From [Empedobacter] haloabium (GTDB lineage Bacteria; Pseudomonadota; Gammaproteobacteria; Burkholderiales; Burkholderiaceae_D): a stretch of DNA of 64,000 nt. Positions within the stretch are counted from its first letter, which is position 1, and each line of letters begins with the position of its first letter. The translations under genes and the position numbers were made by a program. The stretch spans positions 2,046,001 to 2,110,000 of the forward strand of contig CP136508.1 of NCBI GenBank assembly GCA_008011715.2, written 5' to 3'. Shown here piece by piece: positions 44,998 through 54,130 of the stretch. The notes below the pieces were generated by a model that did no database searches, was not told the DNA's origin, and worked only from the letters and a program-made list of their open reading frames with translations.

Positions 44998-45702
44998 ATG
45001 TCTGCCTCCACCGTTACCTTGATTGCAATTGAAACGTCGTCCGAACCCGCCTCCTGCGCGCTGCTGCGGGGCGGCACCGTCACGTGGCGCGAGTCGTCCG
45101 GCGTGCGCACCCATTCGCAGGCCGTGCTGCCGATGATCCAGGAGCTGCTGGCCGAGGCGGGCATCGCGCTGGCCGATTGCGACGCCATCGCCTACGGTGC
45201 CGGTCCCGGCTCGTTTACCGGCGTGCGCACCGCCTGCGGCATCGCCCAGGGCCTCGGGTTCGGCGCCGGCAAGCCACTGCTGCCCGTCGTCACGCTCGAT
45301 GCGATGGCGCTGGCCTGCCACGAAAAACACGGCGCTGCCGACGTGCTGGCGGTGCTGGACGCGCGCATGAACGAAGTCTACTGGGCGCAGTACCGCATCG
45401 ACGGTGGCGTGCCCGTCGTCACCCAGGCAGCCGCGCTGTCGGCCCCGCAGGACGTGCGCCCCAGCGGCGCCCCTGCCGTCTGCGGCAACGGTATCGCCGC
45501 CTATGCCGAGGCGTTCGGCACGGCATGCGCGGGCGCCGACACGGCCATCGTGCCGCATGCCGTGCAGGTGGCCCGGCTGGGCGCCATCGCACTGACGGCG
45601 GGGCAGGGCGTGCCGGCGGCCGAGGCGCAACCGCTCTACCTGCGCAACAAGGTCGCCTACACGAAGGCCGAGCGCGCCGAGATGAACGGGGCGGCGGCAT
45701 GA
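44998..45702 (+). CDS. tsaB: tRNA threonylcarbamoyladenosine synthesis protein TsaB
   Basis: 234 residues, within the usual TsaB range. It is the pseudoenzyme partner of TsaD in the complex that adds threonylcarbamoyl to A37 of tRNAs reading ANN codons. The ASKHA fold is shown by LIAIETSSEPASCALLRGG near residue 8 and CDAIAYGAGPGSFTGVRTAC near residue 62. YLRNKVAYTKAERA at the C-terminus is typical. It starts the operon tsaB-rimI-UDG-DUF1853; rimI begins 10 bases after its stop. Confidence 0.95.
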   Translation: MSASTVTLIAIETSSEPASCALLRGGTVTWRESSGVRTHSQAVLPMIQELLAEAGIALADCDAIAYGAGPGSFTGVRTACGIAQGLGFGAGKPLLPVVTLDAMALACHEKHGAADVLAVLDARMNEVYWAQYRIDGGVPVVTQAAALSAPQDVRPSGAPAVCGNGIAAYAEAFGTACAGADTAIVPHAVQVARLGAIALTAGQGVPAAEAQPLYLRNKVAYTKAERAEMNGAAA

Positions 45703-45712
45703 GGGCGCCGCG

Positions 45713-46189
45713 ATGAAGCATTCGCCTGCCTGGGACCTGGCGCGGCTGGTGTACGAGCCGATGCAGGTGACCGACCTGGCCGACGTCGTCGCCGTCGAGC
45801 AGAGCGTCTACCCGCATCCGTGGACACGCACCAATTTCGCCGACTCCCTGAAGAACGGCTACCAGGCCTGGGTGCTGCGCAATCCCGCACGCGAACTGCT
45901 GGGCTATTTCCTCGTGATGGGGGTGGTCGACGAGGCCCATCTGCTGAACGTGGCCGTGGCCGCGCCGTGGCAGGGTCAGGGCCTGGGCCGCTTCCTGCTG
46001 AACCAGTCGGCCGCCTGCGCGCGCGGGCTGGGCATGGAATCGATGCTGCTCGAGGTGCGCCCGTCCAATGTGCGCGCGCTGGAAATCTACCGCCGCTACG
46101 GCTTTACCGAGATCGGCCGGCGCAAGGGCTATTATCCGGCCGCGAACGGCACACGCGAGGATGCCATCGTGATGCGGATCGCGCTATGA
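45713..46189 (+). CDS. rimI: Ribosomal protein S18-alanine N-acetyltransferase RimI
   Basis: 158 residues with a GNAT fold. The acetyl-CoA site is NVAVAAPWQGQGLGRFLLNQ near residue 80 (Q-x-x-G-x-G/A type). LEVRPSNVRALEIYRRYGF near residue 112 is the conserved C-terminal block and GRRKGYYPAANGTREDAIVM follows. It acetylates the N-terminus of ribosomal protein S18. It sits between tsaB and the DNA glycosylase gene, whose ATG overlaps the rimI stop (ATGA). The tsaB-rimI pairing is common in proteobacteria. Confidence 0.93.
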   Translation: MKHSPAWDLARLVYEPMQVTDLADVVAVEQSVYPHPWTRTNFADSLKNGYQAWVLRNPARELLGYFLVMGVVDEAHLLNVAVAAPWQGQGLGRFLLNQSAACARGLGMESMLLEVRPSNVRALEIYRRYGFTEIGRRKGYYPAANGTREDAIVMRIAL

Positions 46190-47193
46190 GCGAGCTGTCG
46201 CAGCGCAGTGCCGTGTTCCTGGATGCGATGGGCGTGGGGCCGCAATGGCTGTTGCGCGACCGGCCCGCGCGCGTGCCGGAGATGGCCGATGAAGTGATGG
46301 CCGATGAAGTGATGGCCGATAACGTGAGGACCGATGACGTGATGACCGGCGGCGCGATGGCCGAGCAAGTCGACGTCGCGGCGACCGAACCCGTGCCGGC
46401 ACCCGCGGCGATGCCGCCATCCGTGGCGCCGGCGGCCGACACCGCCTGGTTCGACAACGCGCCGCCGGCGCCCTCGACGGCGCCGGCACTGAAGCAGCCG
46501 GCCAAGAAGATCGAGCCCGCCCGCACGCAGGTTCCCAGCGCCAGCGAGGACACGGCCTGGTTCGACGCCGTGCCGGCGCCGGCCGCGCGTCCCGCCGCCA
46601 CGAGCGCGGCCCGCGCCGCCACGGACGAGGAAATCGCATCGATGGACTGGCGCGAGCTGCAGTCCGCCGTGCGCCGCTGCACCCGCTGCGACCTGTGCCA
46701 CACGCGCCGCGCGGCCGTGCCGGGCCGCGGCGACGAGGCCGCGCGCTGGCTCGTGCTGGGCCCCGCGCCGACGACGGCGGACGAAGACGAGGCAACCGCG
46801 TTCGCCGGCGACCCGGGCCAGCTGCTGGAGAACATGCTGCGCGCCGTCGACCTCTCGACCGGCGGCGGCGCCTACGTCACCACCCTGGTCAAATGCCGCC
46901 CCGCCGATGACGCGGGCGTGGACCGGCTGCCGACCCCAAGCGAACTGGCGGCCTGCCGGCCCTACCTGCAGCGCGAACTGGAGCTGACCGAGGCCGGGCT
47001 GGTGCTGACCCTGGGCGGCGTCACGGCCAAGGCGCTGCTGGGCGCGGCCGCGCGCGGCAAGGTGCTGCGCCATGGCGAGCTGCCCGTCGTGGCGACATTC
47101 CACCCGGCCGACCTGCTGCGCCGGCCGGAAGACAAAGCCCGGGCCTGGGCCGACCTGTGCCTGGCCCGCTCCGCCCATGCCGGCCGGCGCTGA
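46186..47193 (+). CDS. Uracil-DNA glycosylase, family 4-like Fe-S type, with an unusual N-terminal extension
   Basis: 335 residues. The C-terminal 200 or so form the glycosylase. Four Cys for a 4Fe-4S cluster are placed as CTRCDLC, VKCRP and AACRPYLQ. The final His motif is VATFHPADLLRRP. The usual family-4 catalytic GEAPG motif reads GPAPTTADEDEATAFAG instead. The N-terminal 140 residues are low-complexity, with a tandem MADEV repeat and two copies of DTAWFD (near residues 85 and 122). It removes uracil from DNA if active. The ATG at 46186 overlaps the rimI stop. The changed motif makes activity uncertain. Confidence 0.82.
   Translation: MSELSQRSAVFLDAMGVGPQWLLRDRPARVPEMADEVMADEVMADNVRTDDVMTGGAMAEQVDVAATEPVPAPAAMPPSVAPAADTAWFDNAPPAPSTAPALKQPAKKIEPARTQVPSASEDTAWFDAVPAPAARPAATSAARAATDEEIASMDWRELQSAVRRCTRCDLCHTRRAAVPGRGDEAARWLVLGPAPTTADEDEATAFAGDPGQLLENMLRAVDLSTGGGAYVTTLVKCRPADDAGVDRLPTPSELAACRPYLQRELELTEAGLVLTLGGVTAKALLGAAARGKVLRHGELPVVATFHPADLLRRPEDKARAWADLCLARSAHAGRR
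46281..46345 (+). repeat. 15-bp tandem repeat inside the glycosylase gene
   Basis: Units of GATGGCCGATGAAGT start at 46281 and 46296 (identical), then diverged copies at 46311 and 46326 and a partial one at 46341. The unit is a multiple of three, so it adds or removes five residues (MADEV) in frame. Confidence 0.88.
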
Positions 47194-48178
47194 CGCCACC
47201 GATTTCACATCCTACCAGGCGCGCTTCGCGCGCCGCTGGGGCCACCTGACGCGCCCGCACGTGCGCGCGCTGGCCTGGCTGCTCGATTCGCCCGACTTGC
47301 TGGACCCGGCGGCACCGGCCTGGCAGGGGCGCGTCGCGGCAGGCGGGCCTGCCGATGCGGCGACCGCCGCGTGGCTGGCGCAACTGGAAGCCGATCCGGC
47401 CCCGTTGGATGCGGCACTGGGCGCGCGCCACTATTCGCGCCTCGGCCTGTACGCGGAAAAGCTGATGGCCTTCTATTTCGCCCAGCGCGGCGACCTGTTC
47501 GCGCATGGCCTGCAGGTACGGGCCGCCAATAACGGCACCGTGGGCGAATTCGACTTCCTGCTCGACACGGGCGCCGGCCTGCGCCATCTCGAGTTCGCCA
47601 CCAAGTTCTATTTGCTGGACAGCGACGACCCGGGCGGCGATTTCGACCAGCTGGTCGGGCCGAACCTGGCCGACACGCTGGGGCGCAAGCTGCGCAAGAT
47701 CTTCGGCCAGCAGCTCGAGCTGGCGCGCCATCCGGCCGCGCAGGCGCTGCTGCCGCAACCGGTGATCGCGGCGCAAGCCCTCGTCAAGGGCTGGCTGTTC
47801 TATCCGGAAGGGGCGGCGCCGCCGCTGCCCGGCATCGGCCCCGGGCACTGCCGCGCGCGCTGGCATACGCTGAGCGGACTGGCCGCGACGGCGGCAGAAC
47901 GCCATATCGTCATGCCGCGCCTGCAGTGGCTGGCGCCGTTGCAGGCGCCGGCGCGGCCCGCGCGGGACGGCTCGGTGCCGCCCACGCCGCCGGCGCTGGC
48001 GCGCGCGGAACTGCTGACGGTACTGGAACAGAAGTTCGCGCAGGACCGCTCGCCCGTGATGGTGGCGGCGGTGCGCGAAGAAGGGGACTGGCTGGTGGAA
48101 CAGACGCGCGCGTTCGTGGTGCCGGACGACTGGCCGCAGCGCGCCGCGGAACGGCGCCCGGGACGCAGGGCGCCCTGA
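47177..48178 (+). CDS. DUF1853 family protein
   Basis: 333 residues of a conserved proteobacterial family of unknown function, probably with a nuclease-like (PD-(D/E)xK) core. FARRWGHLTRPHVRALAWLL opens it. The core is SRLGLYAEKLMAFYFAQRGD near residue 88, then GEFDFLLDTGAGLRHLEFAT with a conserved ExxxK-like LEFATKFYLL near residue 138. LVKGWLFYPEG follows. The ATG at 47177 overlaps the glycosylase end by 17 bases. The nuclease suggestion is inference from the E/D...LEFATK pattern. Its stop lies inside a terminator hairpin shared with lplT. Confidence 0.82.
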   Translation: MPAGADATDFTSYQARFARRWGHLTRPHVRALAWLLDSPDLLDPAAPAWQGRVAAGGPADAATAAWLAQLEADPAPLDAALGARHYSRLGLYAEKLMAFYFAQRGDLFAHGLQVRAANNGTVGEFDFLLDTGAGLRHLEFATKFYLLDSDDPGGDFDQLVGPNLADTLGRKLRKIFGQQLELARHPAAQALLPQPVIAAQALVKGWLFYPEGAAPPLPGIGPGHCRARWHTLSGLAATAAERHIVMPRLQWLAPLQAPARPARDGSVPPTPPALARAELLTVLEQKFAQDRSPVMVAAVREEGDWLVEQTRAFVVPDDWPQRAAERRPGRRAP

Positions 48179-48200
48179 TCGGTCAGCGCGCCCCGATCAG
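48175..48200. terminator. Two-way terminator between convergent genes
   Basis: Arms CTGATCGG (48175-48182) and CCGATCAG (48193-48200) enclose 10 bases. Both flanking stop codons lie within the arms, and TGTTTGTG follows on the plus strand. Confidence 0.6.
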
Positions 48201-49459
48201 TGTTTGTGCTCGCCGATCAGCGCCAGCGAATCGTGCTCGCGCTGGTTGGCCGCGTGCAGGCGCATGATGAAGACCATGGTCCCGGCCAGGAACAGGCCGA
48301 ACAGGATGATGATGACTTGCAGGTCCAGGTGCAGCCGCAGCATCAGCGAATACACGGCCAGCATCGTCAGGATCGACAGGTTCTCGTTGAAGTTCTGCAC
48401 GGCGATCGAATGGCCGGCGCTCATCAGCACGTGGCCGCGGTGCTGCAGCAGCGCGTTCATCGGCACCACGAAGAAGCCGGACAGGATGCCGATCCCGATC
48501 AGCATCGGGTAGGCGATCCACGTACTGTGCACGAACGCCATCGCCATCACCATGAAGCCCATCGCCACGCCCAGCGGGATGACGGACAGCGAGCGGCGCA
48601 GCGTGATGAACCTGGCCGACAGCACGGCACCCACCGTGACACCGACGCCGACCAGGCCAACCATCGTCGTCGCCTTTTCATATGTCATGTGCAGGTACTG
48701 CTTGGCCCATTCCAGCACGATGAACTGCAGCGTGGCACCGGTGCCCCAGAAAAGCGTGGTGACGGCCAGCGAGATCTGGCCCAGCTTGTCCTTCCACAGG
48801 ATCACGCAGCAATTGGCGAAATCCTCGATCAGGCGCGCGGGGTTGCGCTCCTGGTGCGGATAGACGCTGCCCGTCAGCGGAATGCGCAGGTTGAACAGGG
48901 CGGCGGCGATGTACAGCACGGCCACGACGCACAGCGCCGCTTCGGCGGCGCTGTCGATGCTGGTGTCGAGCAGGGGGAAGTCGAACGAGAGCATCATGGC
49001 GCCTACCTTTGCCGACACCAGCGCGCCACCCATCACGGTGCCGAGGATGATCGACGAAATGGTCAGGCCCTCGATCCAGCCATTGGCCGCGACCAGCTTT
49101 TCCGGCGGCAGCAACTCGGTCAGGATGCCATATTTGGCGGGCGAGTAAATGGCGGCGCCGATGCCGACGATGGCGTAGGCGGCCAGCGGGTGAATCTGCA
49201 CGAACAGCAGCGCGCAGCCGAAGATCTTGACCATGTTCGCGATGAACATGACACGACCCTTGGGCAGCGAATCGGCGAAGGCGCCGACGAACGCGGCCAG
49301 CAGGACATAGAACAGGACAAACAGAAATTTCAGTAGTGGCGTGATCCACGCTGGCGAGTGCATCCTGGTGAGCAGGTCGATCGCGACGAACAACAATGCG
49401 TTGTCCGCCAGCGACGAAAAGAACTGCGCTGCCATGATGGTATAAAAACCACGGTTCAT
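48197..49459 (-). CDS. lplT: Lysophospholipid transporter LplT
   Basis: 420 residues of MFS type with about 12 membrane helices. It flips lysophospholipids to the inner leaflet for re-acylation. It starts MNRGFYTIMAAQFFSSLADN, the family signature. ALLFVAIDLLTRMHSPAWIT, PLGVAMGFMVMAMAF and a loop QERNPARLIEDFANCCVILW follow. The ATG at 49459 is chosen for this family start; the open frame continues 57 codons upstream without protein-like composition. In many genomes lplT neighbours the acyltransferase aas or, as here, alr. Confidence 0.93.
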   Translation of the reverse strand: MNRGFYTIMAAQFFSSLADNALLFVAIDLLTRMHSPAWITPLLKFLFVLFYVLLAAFVGAFADSLPKGRVMFIANMVKIFGCALLFVQIHPLAAYAIVGIGAAIYSPAKYGILTELLPPEKLVAANGWIEGLTISSIILGTVMGGALVSAKVGAMMLSFDFPLLDTSIDSAAEAALCVVAVLYIAAALFNLRIPLTGSVYPHQERNPARLIEDFANCCVILWKDKLGQISLAVTTLFWGTGATLQFIVLEWAKQYLHMTYEKATTMVGLVGVGVTVGAVLSARFITLRRSLSVIPLGVAMGFMVMAMAFVHSTWIAYPMLIGIGILSGFFVVPMNALLQHRGHVLMSAGHSIAVQNFNENLSILTMLAVYSLMLRLHLDLQVIIILFGLFLAGTMVFIMRLHAANQREHDSLALIGEHKH

Positions 49460-49623
49460 TCTGTGAGCCTGAAAACTGATATCGGCTTGCTTTATACCAT
49501 GAAAGGTAGGCTTTCCAAAGAAAAGGGGCTGCGCTTTGGAGCGTGCCTTCGAGCCTGCCTGCGGTAACGTCCGGGGGGCTGCCTGCGGTACAATCCGGGC
49601 TTCGAAATTTTGCTGGAATTGCC

Positions 49624-50724
49624 ATGCCAAGGCCCATCACCGCCACCGTCCACATCGCATCGATGCAGCACAACCTGGAACGCGCGCGCGCCTGCGCCCC
49701 TGGCTCGAAGGCCTGGGCCGTGGTCAAGGCGAACGCCTACGGCCACGGGCTGGAACGGGCCTTGCGCGGCTTCGCCGCCGCCGACGGGCTGGCGCTGATC
49801 GAGTTCGACAACGCCGTGCGGCTGCGCGAGATGGGCTGGACCAAGCCGGTGCTGCTGCTGGAAGGCTGGTTCGACGCGGCCGACCTGGCAACGATGGCGC
49901 GCCACGACCTGAACGGCGCGGCGCACTGCATGGAGCAGATCGCGCTGCTGGAGGACTTCTGCGCGCGCACGCCGCCGGCGCGCCCCCTGAACGTGCACCT
50001 GAAGATGAACACGGGGATGAACCGCCTGGGCTTCAAGCCGGAGCAGTTCGGCGCCGCGTTTGCCCGCCTGCGCGCGATCCCGCACGTGGGCGAGATCACC
50101 TTGATGACCCACTTCGCCAATGCCGACGAGGCGAACCACCCGTGCGTCTCGCTGCACCAACAGCTGCGCCGTTTCGCCGAAGGCACGGCCGGGCTGCCGG
50201 GACCGCGCAGCATGGCCAATTCGGCCGGCGTGTTCCAGATGCCGGGCATGGGCGATGCGCTGGTGTCGGACTGGATCCGGCCCGGCATCATGCTGTACGG
50301 CGGCACGCCGGGCGGCCGCACGGCGGCCGAGTACGGCCTGCGGCCCGCCATGACCTTGGCCTCCACCCTGATCGGCGTGCAGGACATCCAGGCGGGCGAC
50401 TTCGTCGGCTACGGCAGCCGTTTCGAGGCCGAGGGCGCGATGCGCATCGGCGTGGTGGCCTGCGGCTATGCCGACGGCTACCCGCGCCACGCGCCCACCG
50501 GCACGCCGATCCTGGTGGACGGCGTGCGCACCCGCACCGTCGGTCGCGTGTCGATGGACATGCTGGCCGTCGACCTGACGCCGGTGCCGGCGGCTGGCGT
50601 GGGCAGCCGCGTGGTGCTGTGGGGCGAGGGCCTGCCGATTGACGATGTGGCAACAGCGGCTGGCACGATCGGCTACGAGTTGATGTGCGCGGTGGCGCCG
50701 CGCGTGCCGGTGCTTGAGGATTGA
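49624..50724 (+). CDS. alr: Alanine racemase
   Basis: 366 residues. A PLP enzyme that makes D-alanine for peptidoglycan. The PLP Lys is in [17 protein letters not shown] near residue 35. [13 protein letters not shown] near residue 127, the residues MANSAGVF, and the second catalytic Tyr region [13 protein letters not shown] near residue 280 all fit. [13 protein letters not shown] is the conserved C-terminal strand. The ATG at 49624 begins [18 protein letters not shown]. It is divergent from lplT and followed by radA after 47 bases. Confidence 0.95.
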   Translation: MPRPITATVHIASMQHNLERARACAPGSKAWAVVKANAYGHGLERALRGFAAADGLALIEFDNAVRLREMGWTKPVLLLEGWFDAADLATMARHDLNGAAHCMEQIALLEDFCARTPPARPLNVHLKMNTGMNRLGFKPEQFGAAFARLRAIPHVGEITLMTHFANADEANHPCVSLHQQLRRFAEGTAGLPGPRSMANSAGVFQMPGMGDALVSDWIRPGIMLYGGTPGGRTAAEYGLRPAMTLASTLIGVQDIQAGDFVGYGSRFEAEGAMRIGVVACGYADGYPRHAPTGTPILVDGVRTRTVGRVSMDMLAVDLTPVPAAGVGSRVVLWGEGLPIDDVATAAGTIGYELMCAVAPRVPVLED

Positions 50725-50771
50725 GCTTGCGCCCTCATATATAAAGACACTCAACGATCCAGGACCGCCGC

Positions 50772-52148
50772 ATGGCAAAAGCAAAGACCAACTACACCTG
50801 CAGCGAATGCGGCGGCACCAGCACCAAATGGACGGGCCAGTGCCCGGCGTGCCGGCAGTGGAACACGATGGTGGAAACCGTCGTCGAGACGGCCGGCGTG
50901 AACCGCTTCTCGCAGGGCCAGCACCAGGCACTGGCGCAGACGGCGCCGGTGCTGTCGCTGCACGAGATCGAGGCGCTCGACGTGCCCCGTTTCGGCACGG
51001 GCATCGATGAATTCGACCGCGTGCTGGGCGGTGGCCTGGTGGCCGGCGGCGTCGTGCTGATCGGCGGCGACCCCGGCATCGGCAAATCCACCCTGCTGCT
51101 GCAGGCGCTGGCCGAGATGTCGCGCCTGCGCAGCGTGCTGTACGTGTCGGGCGAGGAATCGGGCGCGCAGATCGCGCTGCGCGCCAAGCGCCTGGCCATC
51201 GACGCCAGGGATTTCAAACTGCAGGCCGAGATCCAGTTGGAGAAGATCCTCGGCACCTTGGCGGACGTGCGGCCCCAGGTGGCCGTGATCGACTCGATCC
51301 AGACCCTGTATTCGGACGCGCTGACGTCCGCGCCGGGCTCGGTGGCGCAGGTGCGCGAATGCGCGGCGCAGCTGACGCGCGTGGCCAAGCAGACCGGCGT
51401 GACGATCATCCTGGTCGGCCACGTGACGAAGGAGGGCGCGCTGGCCGGGCCGCGCGTGCTCGAGCACATCGTCGACACGGTGCTGTACTTCGAGGGCGAC
51501 AGCCATTCCAGCTTCCGCCTGGTGCGCGCCATCAAGAACCGCTTCGGCGCCGTCAACGAGCTGGGCGTGTTCGCGATGACGGAGAAGGGCCTGAAGGGCG
51601 TCTCGAATCCGTCCGCGCTCTTCCTGTCGCAGCACGACAACCAGGTGCCCGGTTCCTGCGTGATGGTCACGCAGGAAGGCACCCGGCCGCTGCTGGTGGA
51701 GATCCAGGCGCTGGTCGACGCCAGCCATCTGCCGAACGCGCGCCGCCTGTCCGTCGGCCTGGAGCAGAACCGGCTGGCGATGCTGCTGGCCGTATTGCAC
51801 CGGCATGCCGGCATCGCCGCGTTCGACCAGGACGTGTTCATCAACGCGGTGGGCGGCGTCAAGATCACGGAACCGGCGGCCGACCTGGCGGTGCTGCTGG
51901 CGATTAACTCATCGATGCGCAACAAGGCGCTGCCGCGCGGCTTCGTCGTGTTCGGCGAGGTGGGCCTGGCCGGCGAGATCCGGCCGGCGCCGCGCGGGCA
52001 GGAGCGTTTGCGCGAGGCCGCCAAGCTGGGCTTTTCCATCGCCATGATCCCAAAGGCCAACGCGCCCAAGCAGCCGATCGAGGGCATGACGATCATTGCC
52101 GTCGACCGGATCGACGACGCTTTCAATCGCTTGCGCGAGCTGCAGTGA
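50772..52148 (+). CDS. radA: DNA repair protein RadA
   Basis: 458 residues. It processes recombination intermediates as a branch-migration helicase. The N-terminal zinc finger is CSECGGTSTKWTGQCPAC near residue 10. The RecA-like core has Walker A GGDPGIGKSTLLLQ near residue 97 and AVIDSIQTLYSD as Walker B. The RadA-specific AIKNRFGAVNELGVF (KNRFG) is near residue 258. The C-terminal Lon-like domain has VFINAVGGVKITEPAADLA and RGFVVFGEVGLAGEIRP. All key parts are present. It is codirectional with alr. Confidence 0.96.
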   Translation: MAKAKTNYTCSECGGTSTKWTGQCPACRQWNTMVETVVETAGVNRFSQGQHQALAQTAPVLSLHEIEALDVPRFGTGIDEFDRVLGGGLVAGGVVLIGGDPGIGKSTLLLQALAEMSRLRSVLYVSGEESGAQIALRAKRLAIDARDFKLQAEIQLEKILGTLADVRPQVAVIDSIQTLYSDALTSAPGSVAQVRECAAQLTRVAKQTGVTIILVGHVTKEGALAGPRVLEHIVDTVLYFEGDSHSSFRLVRAIKNRFGAVNELGVFAMTEKGLKGVSNPSALFLSQHDNQVPGSCVMVTQEGTRPLLVEIQALVDASHLPNARRLSVGLEQNRLAMLLAVLHRHAGIAAFDQDVFINAVGGVKITEPAADLAVLLAINSSMRNKALPRGFVVFGEVGLAGEIRPAPRGQERLREAAKLGFSIAMIPKANAPKQPIEGMTIIAVDRIDDAFNRLRELQ

Positions 52149-52214
52149 ACAGTTTCCTTCGGGCACGTTAGAATGGCGGTGCTTCCTTAACGAACGTTTG
52201 TACAGGTAAAAATA

Positions 52215-52535
52215 GTGTCAGTCGAACAAAGACAGAGTGCCCGCAAGATCATGCGGACGCGGGCGATGGTCGTGCTGGACGGTGGCCAGCCGATGGGCGC
52301 GCGCACCTACGACATCAGCCTGGGCGGCGTGTCCGTCACGACCGAAAAGAAGCTCAATCCGGGCCAGGCCGGGCAGGTCGTGTTCGAGATGCTGGTCGAG
52401 GGCAAGCCCCAGCTGATCACGGTGCGTGCGAAGGTCGTGCACTGCATCTTCAGCGGTGACGAGTTCAAGGTCGGCTTCATGTTCCAGCCGCTGGCGCCGG
52501 ACGTGCTGGCGGCCATCACGCGCTTCATGAAGTAG
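52215..52535 (+). CDS. PilZ-domain protein (c-di-GMP effector)
   Basis: 106 residues. The PilZ fold has an N-terminal RQSARKIMRTRAMVVLDGG and the second motif YDISLGGVSVTTEKKLNPGQ (D/N-x-S-x-x-G). The basic Arg pair of the first motif is spread as RKIMRTR rather than RxxxR adjacent, so c-di-GMP binding is likely but not certain. The start is GTG at 52215 (MSVEQRQ); a purine-rich AGGTAAAAA precedes it. It lies before the flagellar cap gene and probably links c-di-GMP to motility or surface structures. Confidence 0.85.
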   Translation: MSVEQRQSARKIMRTRAMVVLDGGQPMGARTYDISLGGVSVTTEKKLNPGQAGQVVFEMLVEGKPQLITVRAKVVHCIFSGDEFKVGFMFQPLAPDVLAAITRFMK

Positions 52536-52657
52536 CAGTAGAAGTAAATAAGGAAAGTGACCAGCGGTATGGATTGGCAATTGATTGCCTGTCTGTTCCG
52601 CGCTTTGATTTGCCGGCGGCATGCGATGATGCCGTATTCCGCCACTGGAGCTTGCCC

Positions 52658-54130
52658 ATGAATACCAACGCCAGCAATATCCTGTCTTCCTTGTACGGCA
52701 AGACGCCGTCCGCTGCCAGCACGACCTTGTCGCCGACGGTGGCGGCCCGCGTGCAGCAGGCGCTGCAGGGGCAGAAGGGCACGATCGACAAGCTCAACGC
52801 CGGGCTGACGCAGGACCAGACGAAATTGTCCGGCCTGGGTCAGCTGCAGAGTGCGCTGGCGGCGTTCGGCGCGCTGGCCGAGGGTATCGGCGGTGCCGGG
52901 CTGGCCACGTCGGCCACGGCGTCGGCCCAGGGCGTGCTGACGGCCGCCACCGGCACCGGCGCCAAGGCGGGCACCTACAAGGTGGACGTGCGCCAACTGG
53001 CGCAGCACCAGGTGCTGAACAGCGCCACGCAGCCGCTGGCGGACACGAAGATCGGCAGCGGCACGCCCGCCACCGTCCGGATCGACATCGGCACGCTCAC
53101 GGCGGACGGTTTCAAGGCCGCCGGCGGCAGCGGCAAGACGATCACGATCGACAGCAGCAACAATACGCTGGACGGTATCGCCAAGGCGCTCAAGGAAGCG
53201 GGTGTCGATGCGGCGGTGGTCAAGGGCGAGGGCGGCTACTCGCTGCAGGTCAAGGGCAAGGACGGCGCGGCGCAGGCGATCCGCATCGGCGTGACGGGCG
53301 ACGCGGCGCTGAAGGCGGCCATCGGCTTCGATCCGGCGGCGCCTTCGGGCACCGGCATGCAGCAGGCCCAGGCCGCACAGGATGCGCTGCTGACGGTGGA
53401 CGGCAAGGAGATCGCCAGCGCCAGCAACAGCGTCGGCACGGCGATCGCCGGCACCACGCTGACGTTGACGGCGGCCGGCAAGACGGATGTCACGGTCAGC
53501 CAGGACACGAGCCAGATCGGCAAGAACGTGGCTGCCTTCGTGCAGGGCTACAACGACCTGACGGCGCGGCTGGCCACGCTGCAGGCGGGCGCGCTGAAGG
53601 GCGACGCGACGCTGGGCAATATCAGCAGCCAGCTGAGCCAGATGGTCAAGATGGGCGGCGGCCTGGCTGACGCCGGCGTGACCCTGGACGCCAAGGGCCA
53701 GATGGTGCTGGACGAGAAGAAGCTGAAAGCGGCGATCGCAGCGGACCCGTCCGCCGTAACGAAGCTGTTTACCAATGAAGGGCGCGGCCTGGCGGACAAG
53801 CTGGACAAGAAAATCGACGCGTTCTCGGCCGACGGCGGCGCGCTCGCCCGTTCGCGTACGCAAGTCACACGCGACTACGAGCAGCTGACCGACCGCAAGG
53901 AGAAGCTGGCCAAGTCGCTGACGGTGCAGGCGCAGGCGCTGGCGCAGCTGTACACCTGTCTCTTATACACATCTAGATGCAGGAGCAGTCTGGTGGGACG
54001 GGGTCGTTGCTGGATTTGCTGGGGTAAGCGTTTCGGCCGTACTGCGCAGCTGGCCTCCCGAAATGGTAGCGATTTGCCTGTCGTGAGCCTGAGACGTATC
54101 AAGGCTTGGGGTCTGTCGCTCCGGGACTGA
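52658..54130 (+). CDS. fliD: Flagellar filament cap protein FliD-like, broken near its end by an adapter sequence
   Basis: The ATG at 52658 has GGAG 9 bases upstream. The frame reads a FliD-type protein: TYKVDVRQLAQHQVLNSATQ near residue 107, AAQDALLTVDGKEIASASNS, the C-terminal AFVQGYNDLTARLATLQ and the coiled region RTQVTRDYEQLTDRKEKLAK, up to ALAQLYT near residue 433. A 19-base Tn5 mosaic end (53956-53974) then throws it out of frame, and the ORF runs to 54130 by accident. The natural end, MQEQSGGTGSLLDLLG, is intact in another frame at 53977-54027. The N-terminus lacks the usual FliD start and no other flagellar genes are near, so this may be an accessory cap protein. Confidence 0.8.
   Translation: MNTNASNILSSLYGKTPSAASTTLSPTVAARVQQALQGQKGTIDKLNAGLTQDQTKLSGLGQLQSALAAFGALAEGIGGAGLATSATASAQGVLTAATGTGAKAGTYKVDVRQLAQHQVLNSATQPLADTKIGSGTPATVRIDIGTLTADGFKAAGGSGKTITIDSSNNTLDGIAKALKEAGVDAAVVKGEGGYSLQVKGKDGAAQAIRIGVTGDAALKAAIGFDPAAPSGTGMQQAQAAQDALLTVDGKEIASASNSVGTAIAGTTLTLTAAGKTDVTVSQDTSQIGKNVAAFVQGYNDLTARLATLQAGALKGDATLGNISSQLSQMVKMGGGLADAGVTLDAKGQMVLDEKKLKAAIAADPSAVTKLFTNEGRGLADKLDKKIDAFSADGGALARSRTQVTRDYEQLTDRKEKLAKSLTVQAQALAQLYTCLLYTSRCRSSLVGRGRCWICWGKRFGRTAQLASRNGSDLPVVSLRRIKAWGLSLRD
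53956..53974 (+). other. Tn5/Nextera mosaic-end sequence (artefact)
   Basis: CTGTCTCTTATACACATCT is an exact match to the 19-bp hyperactive Tn5 mosaic end used in Nextera library adapters. It sits within fliD just before its last 16 codons and breaks the frame. Translations give the telltale CLLYTS (plus) and DVYKRQ (minus). Confidence 0.97.
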
